This document shows, piece after piece, positions 16,239 through 22,617 of a stretch of DNA of 33,448 nt. The position numbers were made by a program, and so were the translations under genes. A model generated the notes under the pieces. It did no database searches. It saw only the letters and a program-made list of their open reading frames with translations, and had not been told where the DNA came from. How positions within the stretch are numbered: position 1 is the first letter of the stretch; every line of letters starts with the position of its first letter. The DNA comes from Kineosporiaceae bacterium (GTDB taxonomy: Bacteria; Actinomycetota; Actinomycetes; Actinomycetales; Kineosporiaceae), in NCBI GenBank assembly GCA_016794595.1, contig JAEUJN010000064.1:1-33448 (forward strand), read 5' to 3'.

Positions 16239-16287
16239 GCCGATCGGCCGAGCCGATCGGTCGGCGCCGATCGGTCGAGCCGATCAG
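16239..16287. repeat. Four short direct repeats GCCGATCGG between convergent genes
   Basis: GCCGATCGG occurs at 16239, 16252 and 16266, and as GCCGATCAG at 16279, spaced 13, 14 and 13 bases. Each copy contains the self-complementary CCGATCGG, so copies can pair with each other. The last copy contains the chaB stop codon. The block fills the gap between the DUF4383 and chaB 3' ends and may be a terminator. Confidence 0.6.
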
Positions 16288-16709
16288 TCGCGCCGGCGTG
16301 CGGCAGCGCTCTCGCGGTCGTTCGCCCTGCGCAGCGCCTCGACCAGTTCGGCCTTGCTCATCCGGGACCTGCCGCGGACATCCAGCCGGCGGGCCAGGTG
16401 CATCAGGTGGCGCTTCGAGGCGTTGGCATCCACCCCGCCGGCCGTCGGCCGTCCGGTGTCGCGCCCGCCTGCGGCCTGCTCGTCCGAGGGACCGCGCTTG
16501 TCCTTGGGCTCCCAGTGGTCGCCGACCTTCTCGTAGCTGTGCTTCAGGGCCGCGTAGGCCGTCTGGTGGGCTCGGCGTCCCTCGCCGTACTGCTCGACCG
16601 CCGAGTCGTGGGTGGCGGCAAAGGTGCGCTGCGCCTTGGTGTCCGACCGTTGCAGGGTGCTGGGCAGCTCCTGCGGTCGTGGTGCGCCGTCCTTGCTCAT
16701 CTTGGGCAT
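16284..16709 (-). CDS. chaB: ChaB family protein with C-terminal Rho-N/SAP-like helix-turn
   Basis: A 141-residue cytoplasmic protein. Residues about 12-70 match ChaB: ELPSTLQRSDTKAQRTF, then AHDSAVEQYGEG-type and YAALKHSYEKVGDHWEPKDKRG. The C-terminal 45 residues (ASKRHLMHLARRLDVRGRSRMSKAELVEALRRAN) look like a Rho N-terminal or SAP-like nucleic acid-binding motif, a frequent fusion in actinobacteria. ChaB was first linked to cation transport regulation, but its role is not settled; in actinobacteria it tends to belong to general stress genes. A very good SigB/SigF-like promoter lies 46 to 71 bases upstream, divergent from one for the DUF6766 gene. Confidence 0.88.
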   Translation of the reverse strand: MPKMSKDGAPRPQELPSTLQRSDTKAQRTFAATHDSAVEQYGEGRRAHQTAYAALKHSYEKVGDHWEPKDKRGPSDEQAAGGRDTGRPTAGGVDANASKRHLMHLARRLDVRGRSRMSKAELVEALRRANDRESAAARRRD

Positions 16710-16754
16710 GATCCCTCCCTCGTTCCGCCTCCGCGGACATCTCAGGGTCGCGGA

Positions 16755-16780
16755 CTACCCCCGGGTGATGCCCCGAAACG
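16755..16780 (-). promoter_or_regulatory. SigB/SigF-like promoter for chaB
   Basis: On the minus strand CGTTT, a 15-base spacer and GGGTAG (16760-16755) match the SigF/SigB pattern GTTT-N15-GGGTA. It faces chaB and is placed 46 bases before its start. Confidence 0.6.
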
Positions 16781-16789
16781 GCCCGGGCG

Positions 16790-16815
16790 GGTTTGATCCC
16801 CGCAGCATCGGGCAC
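16790..16815 (+). promoter_or_regulatory. SigB/SigF-like promoter for the DUF6766 gene
   Basis: GGTTT, a 15-base spacer and GGGCAC (16810-16815) match the same pattern with one change in the -10. It is back to back with the chaB promoter and about 80 bases before the ATG at 16894. Confidence 0.5.
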
Positions 16816-16893
16816 ACCCCCAGCTGCCCCGGATCGGGGCCGGCAGCGCACCAACAGCCGGGTCGTCCCGGCCGCGAGCCCTCAGGAGCGAGC

Positions 16894-17304
16894 ATGTCCT
16901 CGTCCGCCGTGCACCGAGATCAGCACAACAACGACGTGTCCAAACCGTCCTTCCGGCGGGCGTACAGCTTCGCCGTGGTGACCGCAGCGCTGTTCCTGCT
17001 CTCCTGGACGGGGCAGTTCGTCGCCCAGTTGCTGGTGGTCAGGAACGAGAACTCCCAGCACGAGCAGCCGTTCGCCTGGGGTGACTTCATCGCCCAGTTC
17101 CTGGCCTCCACGTTCGAGAACTGGCAGTCCGAGTTCCTCCAGTTGATCTGGCAGGCAGCGGGTCTGGCCCTGTTCCTGTTCTGGGGCTCCTCCCAGTCGA
17201 AGGAATCCGACGAGCGGCTCGAGGCCAAGGTCGACGCCCTGCTGCGCGAGCGCGGCATCGATGCCCGCGAGATCTCGGCCACCGTCAACCGCTCGTTGTC
17301 GTGA
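16894..17304 (+). CDS. DUF6766 family membrane protein
   Basis: A 136-residue protein with two membrane helices, about residues 26-48 (FAVVTAALFLLSWTGQFVAQLLV) and 84-103 (LIWQAAGLALFLFWG). The sequence between, ENWQSEFLQLIWQ, and the tail SSQSKESDERLEAKVDALL mark the DUF6766 family, of unknown function. The tail from about residue 105 is charged and likely cytoplasmic. The ATG at 16894 has CAGGAG upstream; the frame is open further upstream but without a good start. It is divergent from chaB, with paired SigB-like promoters, which suggests a stress response gene. Confidence 0.84.
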   Translation: MSSSAVHRDQHNNDVSKPSFRRAYSFAVVTAALFLLSWTGQFVAQLLVVRNENSQHEQPFAWGDFIAQFLASTFENWQSEFLQLIWQAAGLALFLFWGSSQSKESDERLEAKVDALLRERGIDAREISATVNRSLS

Positions 17305-17385
17305 CGGTCTGCCCGGGGGACCTCGGCCCCCTGGAACGACCGCCGGCCGCGGACCAGGCTGGTGGTCAGGACGCGGAGGTGCGCC

Positions 17386-18597
17386 ATGACGTCACCGTCG
17401 ACATCACCGTCCCCGACACCTTCACTCGCTGCGCGGCGCGAGGTCTGGGTCGACTCGCTCCGGGTGATCCTCATCGCCGGGGTGCTGGTGTTGCACACGG
17501 CCACCGGTTACGTGCTCGACTTCGCAGGCTGGTACTACGACGACGAGGTCCAGGCCTCCGGGATGGTCTCGAAGGTGCTGACCGGACCGGCGCTGCTCGG
17601 GGGCCTCTTCTGGCTGGGGCCCTTCTTCGTGCTGGCCGGTTGGTTCTCTGCGCGCTCCCTCGCCGGGCGCGGGCCGGGAGGCTTCGCCCGGGCTCGCCTG
17701 GTGCGCCTCGGCGTCCCGTTGCTGGTGTTCGTCCTGCTGCTCAACCCGCTGACCGACTACCTGGGAAACGTCTTCGACGAGCGCGGTAGCTTCGCCTTCT
17801 ACCTGCGCCAGACCGAGGTCGGGGCCCTGTGGTTCGTGGCGGCTCTGCTGGTCTTCTCCCTCGGCTACGCCGCGCTGCGCCGGTGGCACGGGCCCGCGGA
17901 CGCCTCGGGGCGCCTGCCGGACGGCGCGGCTCACCCCTGGCTGCGACTGGTACTGGCGGCCATGGTCGCCATCGCGGTGACCTCCTGGTTGGTCTGGCTG
18001 CGCTGGCCGCTCACCGAGGAGGCCGTGCTGAACCTGAAGTTCTCGGAGTGGCCGCAGGGCGCCGTCCTGTTCGCGCTGGGGGTCCACGCCGCCGAGACCG
18101 GTTGGGTGGACCGGCCGCCGAGCCTGCACCAGGTGCGGGCTCTGGGCTGGACGGCGCTCGCCGGAGCGATCGGGTTCGTCGCGCTGGTGGCGGTCGGGGT
18201 GTCCTCGGACTCGCAGGACGACCTCGGGCCCGCGACCGACTGGCCGGTGATCTCGGCCGCGGTGCTGGACGGCATCGTCGCCGTGTCGTTCACGGTGTGG
18301 TTCCTGGTCTGGTTCCGCACGCGCGCCATGGCGCGTGCTCGAGCGGGGGATCGAGCCCGTGCCGGTGCCGGGAGCGCGGACCCGCGGTGGCAGGCGCTGA
18401 TCGCCCGGGCGGGACGAGCCTCCTACGCGACCTACGTGGTGCACCCGCTGGTGATCACCCTGATCATGCTGGCGCTCTCGTCGGTCCCTCTCGGCCCGTG
18501 GATCAAGGTCGTGATCGTCTCGCTGCTCGCCGTGCCTGCCTGCTTTGCCGCTGGTGACGCGCTGACCCGTGCCCCGGGCCTCTCCCGCATCCTGTGA
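17386..18597 (+). CDS. Acyltransferase 3 family membrane protein
   Basis: A 403-residue protein with about ten hydrophobic helices and the acyltransferase-3/OpgC-like layout. Early residues VDSLRVILIAGVLVLHTATGY keep the D-x-x-R...H pattern that holds the family's catalytic His. Later helices include WLGPFFVLAGWFSARSL, LVRLGVPLLVFVLLL, GALWFVAALLVFSLGYA and YATYVVHPLVITLIMLAL, where the H in VVHP is also typical. Members transfer acyl groups to sugars, peptidoglycan, antibiotics or polymers; the substrate here is unknown. The ATG at 17386 is preferred for GGAGG six bases upstream. It follows the DUF6766 gene by 81 bases on the same strand. Confidence 0.86.
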   Translation: MTSPSTSPSPTPSLAARREVWVDSLRVILIAGVLVLHTATGYVLDFAGWYYDDEVQASGMVSKVLTGPALLGGLFWLGPFFVLAGWFSARSLAGRGPGGFARARLVRLGVPLLVFVLLLNPLTDYLGNVFDERGSFAFYLRQTEVGALWFVAALLVFSLGYAALRRWHGPADASGRLPDGAAHPWLRLVLAAMVAIAVTSWLVWLRWPLTEEAVLNLKFSEWPQGAVLFALGVHAAETGWVDRPPSLHQVRALGWTALAGAIGFVALVAVGVSSDSQDDLGPATDWPVISAAVLDGIVAVSFTVWFLVWFRTRAMARARAGDRARAGAGSADPRWQALIARAGRASYATYVVHPLVITLIMLALSSVPLGPWIKVVIVSLLAVPACFAAGDALTRAPGLSRIL

Positions 18598-18733
18598 TCC
18601 CCAGAACTCGCTGCCCTGAACGTGCTGCACCTCGAGGCAGAAGGCGGGACGTCCTGCTCTGCCCGCTGACACCGGGACGTGACACGGTCGAGGTATCGAC
18701 CCACCCGGTCGTGCTCGCCCTGGGGGTGCCGTC

Positions 18734-19399
18734 ATGGTCTCGGTCCACGGCCACGTGCTTCATCCGCACCTGCCGCACCTGCGCACCGGACGCCGGCGCC
18801 GCTCCGGGTCGGCCGGCACCTCCTCGTGGTCGGTCGATGCCCTGCGCGTGGTGACGCTGGGCCTCACCGTCGTGTTCGGTCTCGTGGCGATCACCTTCGT
18901 GGTCGGCGAGGCCATGACCGCGCCCGGTGGCTGGGCCGGCTTGGGGCTGTCCGCCTCCTGGCTCCTGCCGAGTGCGATCCTCGCGGTGTTGGCCTGGCGT
19001 CATCCGGACGCCGAGGCTCCGGTGCTCGCCGCCGCGACCGGGGCGCTGGTGGTCCTGGCGGCCTGGGCGGTCGTGCCGGCGGGTGGCTGGGAGGCCGCCG
19101 AGAGTACCTACGGCCCGGTGCGTGCCGTCGCCACGGTGGCGGCCACCTGCGTGCTCGGTTTGTACGGCTGGCGGCGGCCCCGCCTGGCCGGTGAACTGCT
19201 GATGCTGGTCGCGGTCACGCCCGTGGTCGGTCTGGTGCTCGGTTCGATGCTGTCGGCGCTGCTCGGGGTCGGCGGTGTGACCTGGCAACTGCCCACCTCG
19301 ATGGCCGTGGTCAGCCTGCCTGCCGCCGCCCTGGGGGGCCTGCACCTGCTCATCGGCTCGGCCACGGGCCACGCCGAGGAGGGCGAACCGGCGTCCTGA
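18734..19399 (+). CDS. Six-helix membrane protein, unrecognised
   Basis: A 221-residue protein that I do not recognise. After a basic, His-rich head (HGHVLHPHLPHLRTGRRRR) there are about six hydrophobic helices: near residues 35-58, 68-86, 94-115, 126-145, 152-180 and 190-212. The layout resembles conserved actinobacterial integral membrane proteins of unknown role. It lies 136 bases behind the acyltransferase gene and before another membrane protein on the same strand. The start has only a G-run upstream; a later start is possible, since the basic head may not be translated. Confidence 0.65.
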   Translation: MVSVHGHVLHPHLPHLRTGRRRRSGSAGTSSWSVDALRVVTLGLTVVFGLVAITFVVGEAMTAPGGWAGLGLSASWLLPSAILAVLAWRHPDAEAPVLAAATGALVVLAAWAVVPAGGWEAAESTYGPVRAVATVAATCVLGLYGWRRPRLAGELLMLVAVTPVVGLVLGSMLSALLGVGGVTWQLPTSMAVVSLPAAALGGLHLLIGSATGHAEEGEPAS

Positions 19400-19513
19400 T
19401 CGCGACCTGGATCACGAGCCTGATCGCGGCCTGGGCTGCCGAGTGCTCGGCGGGCCGGGGACCCGTCGGCCGGTCTGTCGTGCCGACGGTCGACCACGCC
19501 GCATGCTGATCAC

Positions 19514-20350
19514 GTGCGTGCGATGTTCTCAGTGGTGCGGTGGCTCTTGGTCACCCAGCCCTGCCGGTTCTACCTGGCATGCGAGGACGCGGGAGTGGTC
19601 CCGTGGCGCTACCTCGGGGTGGCGGGTGGCATCTCGGCCCTCGGTGCAGCCCTGGGGGCAGGCTGGGCGCGACTCGCCGACGCCGATTCCGCGGACGCGG
19701 TCGCCTTGGGCATCGTCGCGGGGCCGGCCATCCTGGGCTGTCTGGGACTGCAGTCGCTTCTGGTGATGATCGTGCTCTGGATTCGAGGTACGGGTCCTGA
19801 CGAGGTGCTCGACCGTGGCGCCATGTCGGCGCGTGGGGCGCGTGGGACAGGCCCGTCGGGACGGCATGCCGACCCGCCCGGCCGGATTCCCCGGCGCCGC
19901 GCCGGGCGCGATCCGCTGGTGCCGTGGCCGCTGGTGGCGTTCTTCGCCCTCGTGAGCGCCGTTGCCGTGCTGGACGTCGGGTGGATCCATCACCGGGAGC
20001 GCGCCTACTCGGGCCCCCGCCAAGTGACGACGGCCTTCATCGACTCCTACGACGACGGTCGGTTCGGGCTGGGCAGGCGGAGGTTGCACATCATCTTCGA
20101 GGTGGAGGGACGTCTCGTGCGCGCGTCGGTGCGGGCCGAGGACATCGATGGCGTTGTCCCGCAGCCCGGCAGGAGCACCTCGGTCGAGTACCTGGTGGCG
20201 GATCCCCTGCGGGTCCGTCCGGAAGGAACGAGCAGGCGTGCACAGGAGGAGGCCGACTTCTCGCGCGGTGTCGCCGTGCTGTGCCTGATTCTCATGGTCC
20301 TCACCGGGGCCTTTCGAGTGATCGCGCTGCTCCGGCGACGAGCTCGGTGA
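19514..20350 (+). CDS. Membrane protein with DUF3592-like extracytoplasmic domain
   Basis: A 278-residue protein with four membrane helices: about 30-50 (YLGVAGGISALGAALGAG), 60-92 (ALGIVAGPAILGCLGLQSLLVMIVLWI), 137-157 (LVAFFALVSAVAVLDVGWI) and 252-272 (GVAVLCLILMVLTGAFRVIAL). Between the last two lies a beta-rich domain with VTTAFIDSYDD, LHIIFEVEGRLVRASV and STSVEYLVADPLRVRPEG, which resembles DUF3592, where V-x-Y-x-x-x-D/N-P is typical. Residues 100-135 are a low-complexity basic linker. The start is GTG; CATGCT six bases upstream may be a leaderless -10. Function unknown. Confidence 0.7.
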   Translation: MRAMFSVVRWLLVTQPCRFYLACEDAGVVPWRYLGVAGGISALGAALGAGWARLADADSADAVALGIVAGPAILGCLGLQSLLVMIVLWIRGTGPDEVLDRGAMSARGARGTGPSGRHADPPGRIPRRRAGRDPLVPWPLVAFFALVSAVAVLDVGWIHHRERAYSGPRQVTTAFIDSYDDGRFGLGRRRLHIIFEVEGRLVRASVRAEDIDGVVPQPGRSTSVEYLVADPLRVRPEGTSRRAQEEADFSRGVAVLCLILMVLTGAFRVIALLRRRAR

Positions 20351-20411
20351 GTGCCCACCGCACCGTCATCCGGCAGTGGGAGGAGGGGCGGCGTCGACCG
20401 GGACCCTCCGG

Positions 20412-20891
20412 TCACCGTCGGGCCAGCTGCCAGTACCCGATGGACAGGCTGGTCGCGATGCTCATCCACAGGGCGTAGGGCACCAGGGTGAGTCCGGTCC
20501 AGGGCACCGCTCGCCAGGCCAGCGCGAGCAATCCCCAGGTCAGCACCGCGGCGACGGCGAGACACAGGGCTGCCGGTCCCAGCGCGTGGGGCACGTAGAA
20601 CAGGTAGGCCCAGGCCAGCGCCGCCGCCACCGAGACCGCGAACACGACCAGCGCCGTCCAGGCCTGGATCGGCCGTTCTGCCCGCGCGGACAGGCCCACG
20701 CCGGCCACCGCCAGGGCGAGGAAGTTCAGCGGCCACATCACCCCGAACACCACCGGGGGCGGTTGCCACGCCGGCTTCTCGAGGGCGGCGTACCAGCCGG
20801 GGTCGGACCCGGTCCACACGGTGGACAACCCTGCGTAGAGCAGCACGAGCACCACGAAGCCCGCGGCGGGCAGCACTCCGGATCTGCTCAT
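20412..20891 (-). CDS. tspO: TspO/MBR family protein
   Basis: A 159-residue, five-helix membrane protein of the TspO/peripheral benzodiazepine receptor family. The mark WYAALEKPAWQPPPVVFGVMWP (shortened: WYAALEKPAWQPP and FGVMWP) follows the first helix, and LVPYALWMSIATSLSIGYW closes the last. TspO proteins bind tetrapyrroles and cholesterol-like ligands and are linked to porphyrin turnover and stress. The ATG has GGGAGGA ten bases upstream. It is divergent from the TerC gene, whose promoter begins 42 bases from its start. Confidence 0.92.
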   Translation of the reverse strand: MSRSGVLPAAGFVVLVLLYAGLSTVWTGSDPGWYAALEKPAWQPPPVVFGVMWPLNFLALAVAGVGLSARAERPIQAWTALVVFAVSVAAALAWAYLFYVPHALGPAALCLAVAAVLTWGLLALAWRAVPWTGLTLVPYALWMSIATSLSIGYWQLARR

Positions 20892-20932
20892 CGGTACCGT
20901 CCTCCCTCTGGCGGAATTACATCATCATGCTG

Positions 20933-20961
20933 TTGCCTTAATCGGCCTCCACCTCTAACCT
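20933..20961 (+). promoter_or_regulatory. Promoter of the riboswitch-terC transcript
   Basis: TTGCCT (20933-20938), a 17-base spacer and TAACCT (20956-20961) form a good vegetative promoter. The start point would fall near 20968, exactly at the 5' side of the riboswitch closing helix. Confidence 0.65.
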
Positions 20962-20967
20962 CGGGAC

Positions 20968-21096
20968 CGAGGGGAGTACTTCCCAACACCGTCATCGGTC
21001 ATCACGGGCATCCAGCGATGCTCTCGGTGCGGCGGCCGGGCACCCGTCCTCGGGTGAGCCCGGCGAAGGAGACCTCAGCCGTTCCGTGCTGAGGAG
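20968..21096 (+). promoter_or_regulatory. yybP-ykoY-type (manganese) riboswitch with ribosome-site switch
   Basis: The leader of the TerC gene has the two conserved elements of the yybP-ykoY aptamer: GGGGAGTA (20971-20978) near the 5' end and GAAGGAGACC (21065-21074) near the 3' end, joined by strong hairpins. One is ACCG-TCAT-CGGT (20988-20999); another pairs GCCGGGC (21035-21041) with GCCCGGC (21058-21064) around an inner CCCG/CGGG stem. GAGG (20969-20972) and CCTC (21073-21076) close the aptamer. CCTCAGC (21073-21079) can instead pair with GCTGAGG (21088-21094), which hides the ribosome binding site GAGGAG (21091-21096). The two pairings exclude each other, so metal binding would free the site and turn on translation. 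Known members sense Mn2+ and control TerC-type and other Mn exporters. Confidence 0.83.
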
Positions 21097-21103
21097 TCCT
21101 CTC

Positions 21104-22258
21104 GTGACCGATGCCCCCGTGGGCACGCCTTTGCTGTGGGCCTTGACCATCGGCGCCGTCATGCTGCTGCTGGTCGCCGACTTCCTGATCACCCGCCGTC
21201 CGCACGAGGTCTCGATGCGCGAGGCCATCGGATGGTCGGCGTTCTACATCGCCCTCCCGTTGGCCTTCGGTGCCTGGATCTGGACCAGCTACGGCTCGCA
21301 ACGTGGCCTGGAGTACTACACCGGTTACCTGGTCGAGAAGTCGTTGTCGGTCGACAACCTCTTCGTCTTCCTGTTGCTGCTCGCGGCCTTCGCCGTCCCG
21401 CGGGAGTTGCAGCAACGGGTGCTGCTGATCGGGGTGGCCGGAGCCCTTGTGTTGCGCGGGGTGTTCATCGCCCTGGGCGCCCAGCTCATCTCCTCCTTCT
21501 CCTGGGCGTTCCTGCTCTTCGGCGCGATCCTGCTGGCGACCGCGGTGAAGGTGCTCCGGGACGCCATGAGCCACGAGGACGCCTCGATCGACATCTCGCA
21601 GCTGCGCAGCGTCCGGTTGTTGCGCCGGTTCTGGCCGGTGACGGACACCTATGTGGGGACCCGGATGTCGGTGCGGGTGTCCGATGGTCGGGCCGAGGGC
21701 GGGGTCGCGGTGAGCGGGGGCGCGCGAGGACGGGCCGGACGGCGGGCGCTCACGCCGCTGGCCCTGGTCGCGGTGGCGATCCTGGCCACCGACGTGGTGT
21801 TCGCGATCGACTCGGTGCCGGCGGTCTACGGCATCACCGGCGACCCCTACCTGGTGTTCGCCACCAACGCCTTCGCGCTGCTCGGCCTGCGCGCCCTCTA
21901 CTTCGTGCTGGAGGGGGCGCTGACCAAGCTGACCCACCTCGGCTACGGGCTCTCGCTGATCCTGGCCTTCATCGGGGTCAAGCTCGTGCTGCACTGGGCG
22001 CACGGCATCTGGACCTGGATTCCCGAGGTGCCGACCCTGCTGTCCCTGGGCGTGATCGTGGCGATCCTGGCCGTGGTCACCGTGACCAGCCTGACCATCG
22101 GCGCCCCTGCGGTCACCGAACCCGATCGGCCGGACGACGCGGCCCACGCCGAGCAGAGCGGGATGCAGAACGAGATGCAGGACGGGATGCAGGACGGCAC
22201 GCGGACGGTGAGGCAGGACCAGCCGACCGAGGTGCCGGCGGGGACCAGGCGGAACTGA
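21104..22258 (+). CDS. TerC family integral membrane protein (likely Mn2+ exporter)
   Basis: A 384-residue membrane protein with about nine helices. Family marks are the conserved acidic positions in EKSLSVDNLFVF (D84) and LATDVVFAIDSVPAVYGIT, and the FATNAFALLGLRALYFVLEG segment. TerC/Alx proteins are now seen mainly as manganese exporters, also tied to metallation of exported proteins; a Mn2+-type riboswitch in the leader supports that role here. A hydrophilic insert (VSDGRAEGGVAVSGGARGRA) splits the middle, and the tail has a Met/Gln repeat (MQNEMQDGMQDG). The GTG at 21104 is chosen because GAGGAG lies seven bases upstream. Convergent with the feo operon. Confidence 0.9.
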   Translation: MTDAPVGTPLLWALTIGAVMLLLVADFLITRRPHEVSMREAIGWSAFYIALPLAFGAWIWTSYGSQRGLEYYTGYLVEKSLSVDNLFVFLLLLAAFAVPRELQQRVLLIGVAGALVLRGVFIALGAQLISSFSWAFLLFGAILLATAVKVLRDAMSHEDASIDISQLRSVRLLRRFWPVTDTYVGTRMSVRVSDGRAEGGVAVSGGARGRAGRRALTPLALVAVAILATDVVFAIDSVPAVYGITGDPYLVFATNAFALLGLRALYFVLEGALTKLTHLGYGLSLILAFIGVKLVLHWAHGIWTWIPEVPTLLSLGVIVAILAVVTVTSLTIGAPAVTEPDRPDDAAHAEQSGMQNEMQDGMQDGTRTVRQDQPTEVPAGTRRN

Positions 22259-22271
22259 GCGCGGTGCGCCG

Positions 22272-22290
22272 GCCGGAGGGGGTGTCCGGC
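22272..22290. terminator. Hairpin between convergent terC and feo operons
   Basis: GCCGGA and TCCGGC pair around a 7-base G-rich loop between the 3' ends of the TerC gene and the Cys-rich feo gene. No T-run. Probably a weak bidirectional terminator. Confidence 0.4.
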
Positions 22291-22617
22291 TCAGCGCCGC
22301 GACACCGGGCAGCCGGTGCACCCGGAGGGTGCGCAGGCCTGGGAGCTGCACCCAGCGGACGGCGCGGCCGCCTCGAGCGCGGCGGCGAGCGCCGTCCGCA
22401 CGGGTTCGCCCTCGCGCCGCCAGGTGCGTCCGGCACCGATCCGGAGGTCGACTCCCTCGGCGGCGACGTCCAGCCCGGCCAGCGTGCCGTCGTCCAGCAG
22501 GGCCCGCAGCGACGGGTCGGTCGCGATCCGTTCGGCCAGCGCGATCAGCGGGTAGCCGGGCACCACCCAGCGCACCACCGCCGGGGACCCGGTGGCCTCA
22601 GGGTGCATCGGCCGCAT
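22291..22617 (-). CDS. Small Cys-rich protein translationally coupled to feoB (FeoC-like role)
   Basis: A 108-residue protein whose ATG shares one base with the feoB stop (TGATG), so it is made together with FeoB. The tail holds four cysteines, C90, C95, C100 and C103 (C-x4-C-x4-C-x2-C), enough to bind an Fe-S cluster or metal. The body (WVVPGYPLIALAERIATDPSLRALLDDGTLAGLDVAAEGVDLR, listed by its ends) contains no clear winged helix as in enterobacterial FeoC. By position and cysteines it may play an FeoC-like part in control of FeoB, but it is not a recognised homolog. A longer upstream frame exists only as an overlap with feoB and is not credible. Confidence 0.72.
   Translation of the reverse strand: MRPMHPEATGSPAVVRWVVPGYPLIALAERIATDPSLRALLDDGTLAGLDVAAEGVDLRIGAGRTWRREGEPVRTALAAALEAAAPSAGCSSQACAPSGCTGCPVSRR

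Noticed and set aside
16239-16287. Repeat block considered as a CRISPR array
   Set aside because: Units are only nine bases with 4-5 base gaps; far too short for repeats and spacers and no cas genes are present.
19400-19450. Imperfect direct repeat CCTGATCGCG(A/G)CCTGG
   Set aside because: Only two short copies after a stop codon, with no other sign of a mobile element or regulatory site.
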